Shown here: positions 52,687 to 61,043 of the stretch, piece by piece | Layout: each line of letters begins with the position of its first letter | Numbering within the stretch: the stretch's first letter is position 1 | Source: [Clostridium] aminophilum DSM 10710 | Lineage (GTDB): Bacteria > Bacillota > Clostridia > Lachnospirales > Lachnospiraceae | Assembly: GCF_000711825.1 (NCBI RefSeq) | Contig: NZ_JONJ01000004.1 | Location: 62,001 to 126,000, forward strand | Reading direction: 5' to 3' | DNA: 64,000 bases | Made by a program: the position numbers and the translations under genes | The notes under the pieces: generated by a model | The model's input: the letters and a program-made list of their open reading frames with translations, nothing else | Told to the model about the DNA's origin: nothing | Database searches by the model: none

Positions 52687-53739
52687 TCAGCCCTGCAGTT
52701 CCCGGATCGTGGAGATCAAAAATTCCATCTGTTCCCTCGTTCCGATGGTGATACGGTTATAGTTTGAAATCCGCTCCGAGTCAAAATGACGGACCAGAAT
52801 TCCTCTCTCTTTCAGATCTAGGTACAGCTTTCTGCCGTCCATATCCGGGTGTTCCGCGAAGACGAAATTCGTCAGTGAGTCCCGGCAGAAGAACCCGAGC
52901 TTTCGAAGTTCCGCCACCGTCCATGCGCGGTTTTCCATAATCGTCCGGCAGTTTTTCCGATAGTATTCCCCGTCTCTGACCGCCGCGACCGCAGCCGCCA
53001 TGGAAATCCGGTTGACATTGTAAGGATTGCTGGAATATTTCAGTGTCTCCAGATCGCGGATCAGCGCTTCATCGCCGATGGCGTAGCCGACTCTCGCGCC
53101 GGCCAGACTTCTGGATTTGGAGAAGGTGTGAACGACGAGAATATTTTTATATTCCCGGATCAGACGGATCGCCGACTCGCCGCCGAAATCAACGTAGGCT
53201 TCATCGACAATCACTACATGAGACGGGTCGGATGCCGCAATGTCGGCAATCCGGTCCACCGGAACCATAAGTCCCGTCGGCGCATTCGGATTCGCGATAA
53301 CGCACGCCATGCGGATTCCTTTATATTTGTCCGGATCAAGGGTCATATCTTCTTCCAGCGGAATGATACGGCTCGTGAGACCGTTAAAATCCGCGATGAC
53401 ACCGTAAAACCCGTAGGTCACATCCGCGTAGGCGATTCCGTCCTCGCCGAACGCCATAAAAGCGTAATTCAGCGCTTCATCGGAGCCGTTGGTCACAAAC
53501 ACCTGATCCGGCTCTACCCCGTAGCGCTCCGCCAGAACCGTTTTCACCGGATCCGACGTCGGGTCCGAATACAGACGAAGCAGTTCGGCCTCGGAACGGT
53601 TCACGGCTTCCAAAACTCCCCTGGACGGCGGAAATGGTGACTCATTGGTATTCAGTTTCACATATTTCCGTCCCTGCGGCTGTTCTCCCGGCGTATACGG
53701 GGAAAGATTCCGAAAACGGCTGTTCATGTAAGACGACAT
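52687..53739 (-). CDS. hisC: Histidinol-phosphate aminotransferase
   Basis: A 350-residue PLP-dependent class I aminotransferase. It has KLNTNESPFPPS at the N terminus, FVTNGSDEALNYAF, IANPNAPTGLMV, VVIVDEAYVDFGG and the PLP lysine in HTFSKSRSLAGARVGYAIG. It is the first gene of the operon. The start at 53739 (MSSYMNSRF) follows GGGAGGAAGCAG; the ATG at 53769 has no ribosome binding site. Confidence 0.95.
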   Translation of the reverse strand: MSSYMNSRFRNLSPYTPGEQPQGRKYVKLNTNESPFPPSRGVLEAVNRSEAELLRLYSDPTSDPVKTVLAERYGVEPDQVFVTNGSDEALNYAFMAFGEDGIAYADVTYGFYGVIADFNGLTSRIIPLEEDMTLDPDKYKGIRMACVIANPNAPTGLMVPVDRIADIAASDPSHVVIVDEAYVDFGGESAIRLIREYKNILVVHTFSKSRSLAGARVGYAIGDEALIRDLETLKYSSNPYNVNRISMAAAVAAVRDGEYYRKNCRTIMENRAWTVAELRKLGFFCRDSLTNFVFAEHPDMDGRKLYLDLKERGILVRHFDSERISNYNRITIGTREQMEFLISTIRELQG

Positions 53740-53795
53740 CTGCTTCCTCCCTCTCGTGTGCTTTATCATATTAGCACGTTAAAGTGCATAGTGAT

Positions 53796-53824
53796 ATCTT
53801 AGTCTGCGAACGCGATTCTGTCAA
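53796..53824 (-). promoter_or_regulatory. SigA promoter of the his operon
   Basis: On the minus strand TTGACA (53819-53824) and TAAGAT (53796-53801) with 17-base spacing, about 57 bases before hisC. The leader is too short for a T-box. Confidence 0.8.
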
Positions 53825-53865
53825 CACCATAATGATAACCTTTTTCTCGATGATTCTGCGATAGT

Positions 53866-53875
53866 ATGCTACAAT
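53866..53875 (+). promoter_or_regulatory. Extended -10 promoter of the exonuclease gene
   Basis: TGCTACAAT gives an extended -10 with TACAAT at 53870-53875, 20 bases before the start codon. No -35 is recognisable. Confidence 0.45.
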
Positions 53876-53894
53876 AAATGAGAGGTGCAACCAT

Positions 53895-54929
53895 ATGAGC
53901 CATTATATTATTCTTGACCTCGAATGGAACCAGAATCCTCACCGGCGATCCGGAGATGATGAGATTCTTCCGTTTGAGATCATCGAGATCGGAGCAGTAC
54001 GGCTGAACGACCGGCTGGAGATCGAATCGGAATTCGATCGGCTGATCCGGCCCTGTGTGTACCGGAAAATGCATAAGAAAATATATGAAGTGACCCATAT
54101 CAGTATGGAAGAGCTTGACCGGAAGGGCATCCGCTTCCGCGACGCCATCACACAGTTCCTGGACTGGTGCGGAGACGATCCGGTCTTCTGTACCTGGGGA
54201 TCCATGGACCTGACCGAACTGCAGAGAAACATGGTATATCACGGAATCGAACTTCCCTTTGATCTGCCGTTTCTCTACTACGATCTGCAAAAGATCTACA
54301 GTCTGATCAAAGGCGAGCGTACCAAGGATTCTCTGGATACTGCCGTTGCGGAACTTCATATCGACACGGTGAGACCGTTTCACCATGCGCTGGATGACGC
54401 ATGGTATACCGCCTGCGTGATGCAGCGGATGAATTTCTTCTCCCGGTCGAAATATGTTTCCGTCGATTATTACCGGCTTCCCGAGCCGAAATCGGAATTC
54501 GTCCTGCATTTCCCGGAATACGACAAGTTCGTGACCCATCCGTATGAAACCCGCGAAGAAGCGCTTGCCGATCGTAAACTGACGCAGGTTGTCTGCTGTC
54601 AGTGTCAGAGAGCGCTCCGCAAAAAAATCCGCTGGTTCTCATCCAATCAGCGATTCTACTATTGCCTTGCGGTATGTCCGGAACACGGATACGTCAAGGG
54701 GAAGATCCGGATCAAAAAAGCTGAGGACGGCGGCGTCTTTGCTGTCAAGACAACGAAGATCACCGATCAGTCGGGGATCGATCTTGTCATCAGCAAGAAA
54801 GAAGATGTACGGCGGAAACGTTCCGAGCGCGCAAAGCGCCTGAAACTGCACAGTCTCGATGAAAATGCCGCACAGTCCGCGAATCAGTCACACCGGTCGT
54901 CCAGCCGCAGAAAAATCATGGACCGATAG
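53895..54929 (+). CDS. DEDDh-type 3'-5' exonuclease with C-terminal Cys motifs
   Basis: A 344-residue protein. The exonuclease domain (about 1-185) has Exo I IILDLEWNQ with the D-x-E pair, Exo II FCTWGSMDL and Exo III HHALDDAWY. It resembles the KapD/ERI-1 group acting on RNA or DNA ends. A C-terminal part has CCQCQ and YYCLAVCPEHGY, a possible zinc ribbon, and ends in a basic Ser/Arg-rich tail. The start at 53895 follows AGAGGTG. It is divergent from hisC and monocistronic. Confidence 0.85.
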   Translation: MSHYIILDLEWNQNPHRRSGDDEILPFEIIEIGAVRLNDRLEIESEFDRLIRPCVYRKMHKKIYEVTHISMEELDRKGIRFRDAITQFLDWCGDDPVFCTWGSMDLTELQRNMVYHGIELPFDLPFLYYDLQKIYSLIKGERTKDSLDTAVAELHIDTVRPFHHALDDAWYTACVMQRMNFFSRSKYVSVDYYRLPEPKSEFVLHFPEYDKFVTHPYETREEALADRKLTQVVCCQCQRALRKKIRWFSSNQRFYYCLAVCPEHGYVKGKIRIKKAEDGGVFAVKTTKITDQSGIDLVISKKEDVRRKRSERAKRLKLHSLDENAAQSANQSHRSSSRRKIMDR

Positions 54930-54935
54930 GCAAAT

Positions 54936-54969
54936 CCGCCAGACCAAGTCATTCCTTACCGGCGGATTT
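54936..54969 (+). terminator. Exonuclease gene terminator
   Basis: AAATCCGCC pairs with GGCGGATTT across a 20-base loop just after the stop codon. The second hairpin at 55020 is stronger. Confidence 0.5.
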
Positions 54970-55019
54970 CCATGGAACACACGAAGGCCGAAGATCTCCT
55001 GCCGGGTGTTCCAAATACG

Positions 55020-55049
55020 AAAAAAGAGCGCCGATGGGCGCTCTTTTTT
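55020..55049. terminator. Strong bidirectional terminator
   Basis: AAAAAAGAGCGCC (55020-55032) and GGCGCTCTTTTTT (55037-55049) pair perfectly around GATG. It separates the exonuclease gene from the convergent carboxypeptidase gene. Confidence 0.92.
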
Positions 55050-55084
55050 CGTATTTTTCTTTGTTCCTTTATTCCGGTATTTCT

Positions 55085-56722
55085 TTATTCCTTTTCCGGA
55101 AGATCCGGATCATCGCTCCGAAGAATCCTCTTTTCCGTCTTCTTCAGTCTTTTTGCCGTCATCAGCTGAATATCCGAAGCGGAAAGACCGTCTTCCTTCA
55201 GTCGTTCCTCCCTCCGCTGTCTTCGTCCTTCCGCTGCTGCCCGTTCCCGCTTTTTCCGTCTCTGACTGTATGCATGATATCCCAGAATGCCGGCAATCAG
55301 CAGCGTCACCACGCTCATGATCACGCGAAAGCGCATCGGCATTCCGTCCCATGCATCCCGGATGTCCTGCAGAATCCCGTCATTCAGCGATTCTGCCGCC
55401 TGAGATACTTCCTTTGCTCCCGCGGAGACCGCTGCGGCCGCGCCGGTCTCTTTCTCCGCCGGACCGGAACCGAGCACATTGATCTCCGCCGCGTCGGTTC
55501 CCGACCGGCTCTCCGACTTCAGGATCGATGCAACCTGCCGGTCCACCGCCTGATCAGCCGTTCTCTCTTCCGGCACTTCGAGCTTAAGATATCCTTTTCC
55601 GACCGTTTTCCCGTCCAGCATGCAGTTCACGACCGCGGCGGCATCCGCCGGCGCGTCGTCCGGCAGATCGTAACGGATCTCCGTCGTGACTTCTTCCGGG
55701 AGCACGCCCTTCGGAAGCACCATCCGGCTCTCCCGGTCAAGACTCGGAAGCGCCGCCCGTTCCACGGACAGTCCCGCAATCGAGAGGTCCTTTCCCAGCT
55801 CCGCCAGTTTTCCGCCGTAATCGGCGATCCGGACCTGACGGAAGTTGCGGAACGCAAAATCCATCATGGCGGAAGTATCCTGATACTGGGTGTCGTCGCT
55901 GTGAAGAACGACGGTCACCACCCGGAAACCATCCCTCTCAGCGCCATTGACCAGCGTGTTCAGCGCAAGCGAGGTATACCCCGTCTTGCCGCCGATACAG
56001 TCGGGCCGGAACTGTTCCTTCCAGTTCGACTTTACCATCTTATTGCCGGGTGAGATCCCCTGTCCGTCCGGAAATCTGGAGTTCGGCGGAAGCTCATAAT
56101 ACGGCGTCGAGACGATCTTCCGGAATTCACTGTTCTCCAGAGCCGCCCGGGTAATCAGCGCCATATCATACGCGCTGACATAGTGATTCGGATCATTCAG
56201 ACCGCTGGGGTTGGCAAAATGGGAATCCTCGCAGCCAAGTTCCTTTGCCTTCTCATTCATAAGCCCGACAAACTCCGGGATCGATCCGCCCGCATATTCC
56301 GCAAGCGCATTTGCCGATTCGTTCGCCGATTTCAGGAGAAGCGCATACAGCAGTGTCTCAACGGTTGCCCTGTCTCCGGTGTCATACCCCGCGCTGGAAG
56401 AATTATCCTCCACGTTGTGAACCGCTTCATAGGAAAATGTAACCGTATCATCCGGACTGCATCTTTCAAGAACGATGAGCGCCGTGAGAACTTTGGTGAT
56501 GGATGCCGGAGCGTAAACCGAATGGATGTTTTTTCCATACAGCACCGTTCCCGTCGCCGCATCCATCACGATACCGGCGTCCGCACGGATCGTGCAGTCC
56601 GACGGCCAGTTGACTTCCGCATAGACACAGTCCGGACTGCCGAGCTGTGACGCGGCCGGTGTGACCGCAAGCAGCAGCGCAAGTCCGGCTGTCGCCAGAA
56701 GCCGGCTGAATCGTTTCTTCAT
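55085..56722 (-). CDS. dacF: D-alanyl-D-alanine carboxypeptidase (PBP5-like, S11 family)
   Basis: A 545-residue penicillin-binding protein that trims D-Ala from muropeptides. A signal peptide ends near residue 24. The catalytic serine is S74 in SITK, followed by SAN (about 133) and KTG in GGKTGYTS (about 238). A beta-rich C-terminal domain follows. Beyond the usual length it has an Ala/Glu-rich linker, one membrane anchor (VVTLLIAGILGYHAY, about 470) and a basic cytoplasmic tail of 60 residues. The start at 56722 follows GAGGACAAAAGT. The choice between dacF and dacA names is a guess. Confidence 0.9.
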   Translation of the reverse strand: MKKRFSRLLATAGLALLLAVTPAASQLGSPDCVYAEVNWPSDCTIRADAGIVMDAATGTVLYGKNIHSVYAPASITKVLTALIVLERCSPDDTVTFSYEAVHNVEDNSSSAGYDTGDRATVETLLYALLLKSANESANALAEYAGGSIPEFVGLMNEKAKELGCEDSHFANPSGLNDPNHYVSAYDMALITRAALENSEFRKIVSTPYYELPPNSRFPDGQGISPGNKMVKSNWKEQFRPDCIGGKTGYTSLALNTLVNGAERDGFRVVTVVLHSDDTQYQDTSAMMDFAFRNFRQVRIADYGGKLAELGKDLSIAGLSVERAALPSLDRESRMVLPKGVLPEEVTTEIRYDLPDDAPADAAAVVNCMLDGKTVGKGYLKLEVPEERTADQAVDRQVASILKSESRSGTDAAEINVLGSGPAEKETGAAAAVSAGAKEVSQAAESLNDGILQDIRDAWDGMPMRFRVIMSVVTLLIAGILGYHAYSQRRKKRERAAAEGRRQRREERLKEDGLSASDIQLMTAKRLKKTEKRILRSDDPDLPEKE

Positions 56723-56736
56723 ACTTTTGTCCTCTA

Positions 56737-56772
56737 GGCTCAAGCAGACAAGCTTGCTTGTCTATTTGAGCC
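56737..56772 (-). promoter_or_regulatory. Composite hairpin in the carboxypeptidase leader
   Basis: Outer GGCTCAA (56737-56743)/TTGAGCC (56766-56772) and inner AGACAAGC/GCTTGTCT (56746-56763) form a stacked stem 15 bases before the start codon. It could affect translation. Confidence 0.5.
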
Positions 56773-56779
56773 GTCAATC

Positions 56780-56807
56780 AAAGTTTGAAAGTTTACTTTC
56801 AAACTTT
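56780..56807. repeat. 12-bp perfect hairpin
   Basis: AAAGTTTGAAAG (56780-56791) and CTTTCAAACTTT (56796-56807) around TTTA. It lies between the two other hairpins of the same gap. Confidence 0.8.
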
Positions 56808-56819
56808 ATCCTCAAGATT

Positions 56820-56854
56820 CCGGCACAGGCCGGGTATCCCTCAGCCTGTGCCGG
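56820..56854 (-). terminator. Hairpin after the SH3-domain gene
   Basis: CCGGCACAGGC (56820-56830) pairs with GCCTGTGCCGG (56844-56854). It lies 12 bases after the stop codon; there is no T run, so it may only partly terminate. Confidence 0.6.
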
Positions 56855-56866
56855 ATTTCTCCTGTC

Positions 56867-58321
56867 TTATTTCTTTACAAGATAACGGCTTGCCACATAG
56901 GCCTTCTGTCCCTTGTATACGATCTCTGCCCAGCCTTCACCGGCATCGCGAACATACTCAACAGCCTCGCCCGGAGCCAGATTTGCCAGAATCACGCTGG
57001 ACTCTTCGGTGCTTCTGTTCTTGCGCACGCGGACCGTATCATTGGTATAATACTTTGCCGTTGTCTGTGCCGCCGCGGTCGTCTGTGCCGCTGCGGTTGT
57101 CTGTGCCGCCGCGGTCGTCTGCGCCGCTGCGGTCGTCTGCGCCGCTGCGGTTGTCTGCGCCGCCGTGGTCTCCGCTGCGGTCGTTTCCGCCTCAACCGGT
57201 GTTTCCGCTGCTGCCGATGCTTCCTCCGCACTCTCTTCTGCAGCAGTCTCTTCCATTACCGCTGCGGTTGTCGGAACCTCCGTCATCTTTGCGGCATCAT
57301 CCTTCTTCTCATCTGCCGGCTTGATCAGCACAATGATAACCACCAGAACGATAATGATCAGGATCAAAAGGAACGGCTTAATCAGCATCTGCGGATCGAT
57401 ACCAGAACTGCGGTGCGCCGGTCTGCGGCGATCCTCATGCGGCATCCGGCCGGAATCCTCACCCTGCATAAATCCGCCGACCGCGCGGTCCGTATCGCTG
57501 AGCATGCCTTCCTCACCGCGGAATCGCTTCCGCTCAAACGGACGGTGTGCAATATTCTCTTCCGCTGCTTCCTCCTGAATTGCCTCCTCCGGAATCTCCT
57601 CGATGTCCGGATCCGGCTCTTCAAACCGCTCTTCTTCCTGCGGACTGTCCTCCCCGTATTCCGGGCCGTTTTCCGCCTCATACTCCGGAACCGGTTCTCC
57701 TTCCGAAGCCGGATCGGTCTCCTCACGCAGAGCGTCTTCTTCCGAAATCCGGTCTGTGTGTTCCTGCATCATCTCCGTTTCCTCCGGAACCGGCGCCGCA
57801 TTCTCCTGCGGAACCGCCGCTTCTTCCGGAAGCGGATTCAGACGCTCCGCGGAGGTCGTCGCCGGCGATGCGTTCAGCACGGATCCGCGGAAATCGGCAT
57901 ACTTTCCCTGAAGATCTTCATTTACCTGCGGCAGAACCTGCTCCACGGTCTTCATCATTTCCTCGTCATGCGCAAAGACCGTAACCTCCTGCGAGAGAAG
58001 GTGATGCGCCAGATTCGCATTGTAGGCGCTGTTGTCCGCATCATGGATCGCCTTGCTGCCGATCATGCGGATCCGGCTGTAGTGCTCATAGGTCATCTTG
58101 TCGATGATGCCTCTGGTGTACAGCGCCTCGATCCTTGCGATCAGGCTGCTGCTCTCAATCCCGTTTCTGACGCACAGACATGCCACCATGAATTCCAGTG
58201 TCTCTCTGGAACAGATCATTGCCTCATTATATCTTTTGTGACCGATCAGGCGCTCGGTCTCCCGGACTCCGTTCTGAATCTTTCCCCACCCTGTGTTGGC
58301 GATTATCTCTTTTTCTGCCAT
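56867..58321 (-). CDS. HEPN-like (DUF4145-type) / transmembrane / SH3b protein
   Basis: A 484-residue membrane protein of unknown role. Residues 1-110 are helical and resemble DUF4145/HEPN (NEAMICSRETLEFMVACLC, HYSRIRMIGSKAIHDAD). Residues 150-310 are strongly acidic (Glu/Pro-rich) and end in a basic patch. One membrane helix lies at about 322-345 (MLIKPFLLILIIIVLVVIIV region). The outside part has an Ala/Thr/Gln low-complexity stretch with six AAAQTT-like units, then a bacterial SH3 domain of 60 residues (TVRVRKNRSTEESSV to ASRYLVKK) that probably binds cell wall. AAAGGAGACAGAACA precedes the start. No exact function is claimed. Confidence 0.75.
   Translation of the reverse strand: MAEKEIIANTGWGKIQNGVRETERLIGHKRYNEAMICSRETLEFMVACLCVRNGIESSSLIARIEALYTRGIIDKMTYEHYSRIRMIGSKAIHDADNSAYNANLAHHLLSQEVTVFAHDEEMMKTVEQVLPQVNEDLQGKYADFRGSVLNASPATTSAERLNPLPEEAAVPQENAAPVPEETEMMQEHTDRISEEDALREETDPASEGEPVPEYEAENGPEYGEDSPQEEERFEEPDPDIEEIPEEAIQEEAAEENIAHRPFERKRFRGEEGMLSDTDRAVGGFMQGEDSGRMPHEDRRRPAHRSSGIDPQMLIKPFLLILIIIVLVVIIVLIKPADEKKDDAAKMTEVPTTAAVMEETAAEESAEEASAAAETPVEAETTAAETTAAQTTAAAQTTAAAQTTAAAQTTAAAQTTAAAQTTAKYYTNDTVRVRKNRSTEESSVILANLAPGEAVEYVRDAGEGWAEIVYKGQKAYVASRYLVKK
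57063..57170. repeat. 18-bp tandem repeat, six copies, inside the SH3-domain gene
   Basis: Six in-frame units GTCTGYGCCGCYGCGGTY, each encoding a TTAAAQ-like hexapeptide on the minus strand. The units differ only by single synonymous-type changes. Confidence 0.9.
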
Positions 58322-58507
58322 TGTTCTGTCTCCTTTAGCCATGCTTCTATCCTGCTGTCCGGCAGTCTCGGAACCGTTTTTCCCGCGCACATCCGCTCCG
58401 GTGATGCCGCGCGTTGAAAACGGTTTCCGTATTATCACAAAATACGAATTTATTATAATCGAAGTTGTTACTTTCTGCACTGTGAAAATGAATTCTTAAT
58501 AGGATCG

Positions 58508-58537
58508 AAAAAAACGCCGGGGGCAGTCTGCCCCCGG
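58508..58537 (-). terminator. NCS2 permease gene terminator
   Basis: CCGGGGGCAG (58517-58526) pairs with CTGCCCCCGG (58528-58537), followed on the minus strand by CG and seven T residues. Confidence 0.9.
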
Positions 58538-58577
58538 ACGTGATCCCACTGCTTCGCCGTATCTTCTACGACATCCG

Positions 58578-59948
58578 TCAGATGAAAATATATTTTATGA
58601 TAAATAACACGCTCAGAATATACATCAGCGGTGTCACGCTGCTACGGCGTCCCGCAAATGTATTCAGAACGGTACAGCTGATGATTCCGTACGCGATTCC
58701 GTCGGAGATCGAGTACATGAACGCCATCGCAAAAATGCAGATAAAGCACGGAAGCGCTTCCAGCGTGTCATTCCACTGAATGCGGGTCACCTGCTGCATC
58801 ATGAAAAAGCCGACCAGAACCAGCGCCGGTGCCGTCGCAAAGGACGGGATCGCAAGGAATATCGGCGAGAAAAACAGCGCGAACAGGAACAGAACTCCTG
58901 CCGTCACCGAAGTCAGTCCGGTTCTTCCGCCTTCCGCGATACCGGAAGAGGACTCGACAAAGGTGCTGATCGTAGAGGTTCCGACGCAGGCTCCCATCAG
59001 TGTACCGATCGCATCGGCGAAAAGGGCTCCCTTAATGCCGCGGAGCTTTCCGTCTTTATCCAGCATATTTGCCTTAGATGCGCATCCGATCAGCGTTCCG
59101 AGCGTGTCAAACATATCTACGAACAGAAATGCAAAAATAACAACCACAAAATCCAGCATCCGTCCATCCGTCAGCGCGCTGAAATCCATCTTCATAAACG
59201 TCGGTTCCAGGGATGCCGGGGCGGAAATGATGCCGGTCGGGATCAGACTCTGATATCCCGCCGCCGGATCCGGCTGATAGATTCCGAGAAGCTGGCACAC
59301 CACGCCGATTCCCCAGGTGATCAGGATACCGACAAGAATATTGCCCTTCACCTGTTTGATCACCAGAAACGCCATCACAAGAATGCCGATCAGTGCGAGA
59401 AGAACCGTAATTCCTTCTGTATGAAAATTGCCGGACGCAATGGACTGGTGGAACGAATACCCGGTCACCAGCGTCGATGCCGCCACCGAAATATGTGCGT
59501 TCTGCAGACCGATAAAACAGATAAACATGCCGATGCCCACCGATACCGCCTGTTTCAGATTGGACGGAATGGCATTGAAGATTGCCTCACGGATGTGAAA
59601 CAGTGACATCGCAATAAAAATGACTCCCTCGGTAAAAACCGCCGCCAGTGCCATTTCCCAGGAATATCCCATTCCCTTCACTACCGTATAGGCAAAATAG
59701 GCATTCAGTCCCATTGCGGATGAAAGAACAAACGGCAGGTTCGCCGCAAAAGCCATAAAGAAAGAGGCCAGTGCGGAAACCAGTGCCGTCGCGGTGAACA
59801 CTGCTCCCGCATTCATGCCGGTTTCACCGAGCACCATCGGATTGACCGCAAGAATATATGCCATGGTCATAAATGTCGTAAATCCCGCCAGCACTTCCGT
59901 GCGTGCGTTCGTACCGCATCTGCTCAGTTTAAAGATACGCTCTAACAT
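58578..59948 (-). CDS. NCS2 family purine permease (AzgA-like)
   Basis: A 456-residue secondary transporter with about 13 helices. It has TEVLAGFTTFMTMAYILAVNP at the N terminus, AMGLNAYFAYTVV, FAFLFVDMFDTLGTLIG and GTSTISTFVESSSGIAEGGRTGL, signatures of the AzgA branch that imports adenine, guanine or hypoxanthine by proton symport. The exact purine is not known. GAGGGAGATTTTCC precedes the start. It is a single gene; no purine riboswitch was seen in the 120 bases upstream. Confidence 0.93.
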   Translation of the reverse strand: MLERIFKLSRCGTNARTEVLAGFTTFMTMAYILAVNPMVLGETGMNAGAVFTATALVSALASFFMAFAANLPFVLSSAMGLNAYFAYTVVKGMGYSWEMALAAVFTEGVIFIAMSLFHIREAIFNAIPSNLKQAVSVGIGMFICFIGLQNAHISVAASTLVTGYSFHQSIASGNFHTEGITVLLALIGILVMAFLVIKQVKGNILVGILITWGIGVVCQLLGIYQPDPAAGYQSLIPTGIISAPASLEPTFMKMDFSALTDGRMLDFVVVIFAFLFVDMFDTLGTLIGCASKANMLDKDGKLRGIKGALFADAIGTLMGACVGTSTISTFVESSSGIAEGGRTGLTSVTAGVLFLFALFFSPIFLAIPSFATAPALVLVGFFMMQQVTRIQWNDTLEALPCFICIFAMAFMYSISDGIAYGIISCTVLNTFAGRRSSVTPLMYILSVLFIIKYIFI

Positions 59949-60070
59949 GGAAAATCTCCCTCGAATAAGATAGACCCTCAGTTTATCTCATTTTCAGTGA
60001 AATGTCCAACGATATGAAACAGGTTTCATGTTTTTTCTGGAAGCCTCTGTCCATGCCTTCTCCGCGCGGA

Positions 60071-60898
60071 TCAGATCTCCGGAAATGTTCTCGGATCTTT
60101 GCCGCTTCTCGCTCCTGCTTCCAGCTCGTCGATCGCAATGATATCCGGCACATCCAGTTCAAAATGATATACATCGAAATTCTCGCGAATCCGGTTCTCG
60201 TGAACGGACTTCGGAATCGGAATCACACTGTGTTCCAGATGCCAGCGGAGCACGATCTGTGCCGGTGTTCTGCCGTACTTTTCCGCCAGACGGCGAATGG
60301 TCTCATTATCCAGATCCACAGATCGGTTGATCGGGGAATAGGCGATCGGCTGCATCTTTCTTGCACGGCACCGGAAGATCAGTTCCCGCTGTCCGTAGCT
60401 CGGGTGGCACTCCATCTCATGGATGACCGGGTACTCCCCGAATTCATCTTTGATCTCTTCCATCTGTTCCGGAAGAAAATTCGACACACCGAGAGACCGG
60501 ATCTTGCCCGCACTGCGCAGATCCATCATCTTCTCATACGTCTTCAGACGGGCCGCCGTATCCTGTCCCGGCCAGTGGATCAGATACGCATCCAGATAAT
60601 CGGTCCCGAGGTCTCTCCGGGTCTGATCAAACGCCTCCTCTGTCTGTCCGAACGAAGACGGCCAGATCTTGGACAGAATATAGAGATCTTCCCGGCGCAC
60701 GCCCGATTCCGCCAGTCCCTTCCCGACTTCATTCTCATTGCGGTAGCGCTCGGCGGAGTCAAAATACCGGTATCCGGTTTCCGCTGCCGTGCGGACCGCC
60801 CGCACCATCTCCTCTCCGTATCCGTCATAGCACCCGAATCCGATGGTCGGAATGCTGTGTCCGTCCGATAAATCCATTCTCGCATTAATCTGTGACAT
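60071..60898 (-). CDS. Aldo/keto reductase
   Basis: A 275-residue NADPH-dependent oxidoreductase. The catalytic tetrad is visible: D in FDSAERY, the tyrosine of the same motif, K in ILSKIWP and H in YLIHWPG. GVSNFLPEQM and the C-terminal IPIPKSVHENRIREN (NADP binding) follow. It matches the group of 2,5-diketogluconate-reductase-like enzymes with broad carbonyl substrates. AAGGAAG precedes the ATG. It follows dgt on the same strand after a gap of 142 bases. Confidence 0.92.
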   Translation of the reverse strand: MSQINARMDLSDGHSIPTIGFGCYDGYGEEMVRAVRTAAETGYRYFDSAERYRNENEVGKGLAESGVRREDLYILSKIWPSSFGQTEEAFDQTRRDLGTDYLDAYLIHWPGQDTAARLKTYEKMMDLRSAGKIRSLGVSNFLPEQMEEIKDEFGEYPVIHEMECHPSYGQRELIFRCRARKMQPIAYSPINRSVDLDNETIRRLAEKYGRTPAQIVLRWHLEHSVIPIPKSVHENRIRENFDVYHFELDVPDIIAIDELEAGARSGKDPRTFPEI

Positions 60899-60961
60899 AA
60901 GTATCTTCCTTTCTCTGTCTGTTTCCGTATGGTTTCGCTGACCGGTTCCGTCCGGTGTTCC

Positions 60962-61043
60962 CGGTATTTCAAAAAGTTTTTTCCGGTAACCACCGGCATC
61001 TCAGTATTTCAAAAGCTTTTCACAATATCCACCGGTATCCTCA
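60962..61043. repeat. 40-bp tandem repeat after dgt, carrying its last codons
   Basis: Unit A 60962-61001 and unit B 61002-61041, followed by the homologous end of dgt at 61042. Read on the minus strand the gene ends E-E-L-L-K-Y-stop, unit B reads E-K-L-L-K-Y-stop in the same register and unit A reads K-N-F-L-K-Y-R. The 3' end of dgt has been copied downstream in tandem. Confidence 0.88.

Noticed and set aside
53740-53895. T-box or attenuator for the his operon.
   Set aside because: The leader from the predicted start to hisC is only about 50 bases and shows no T-box features.
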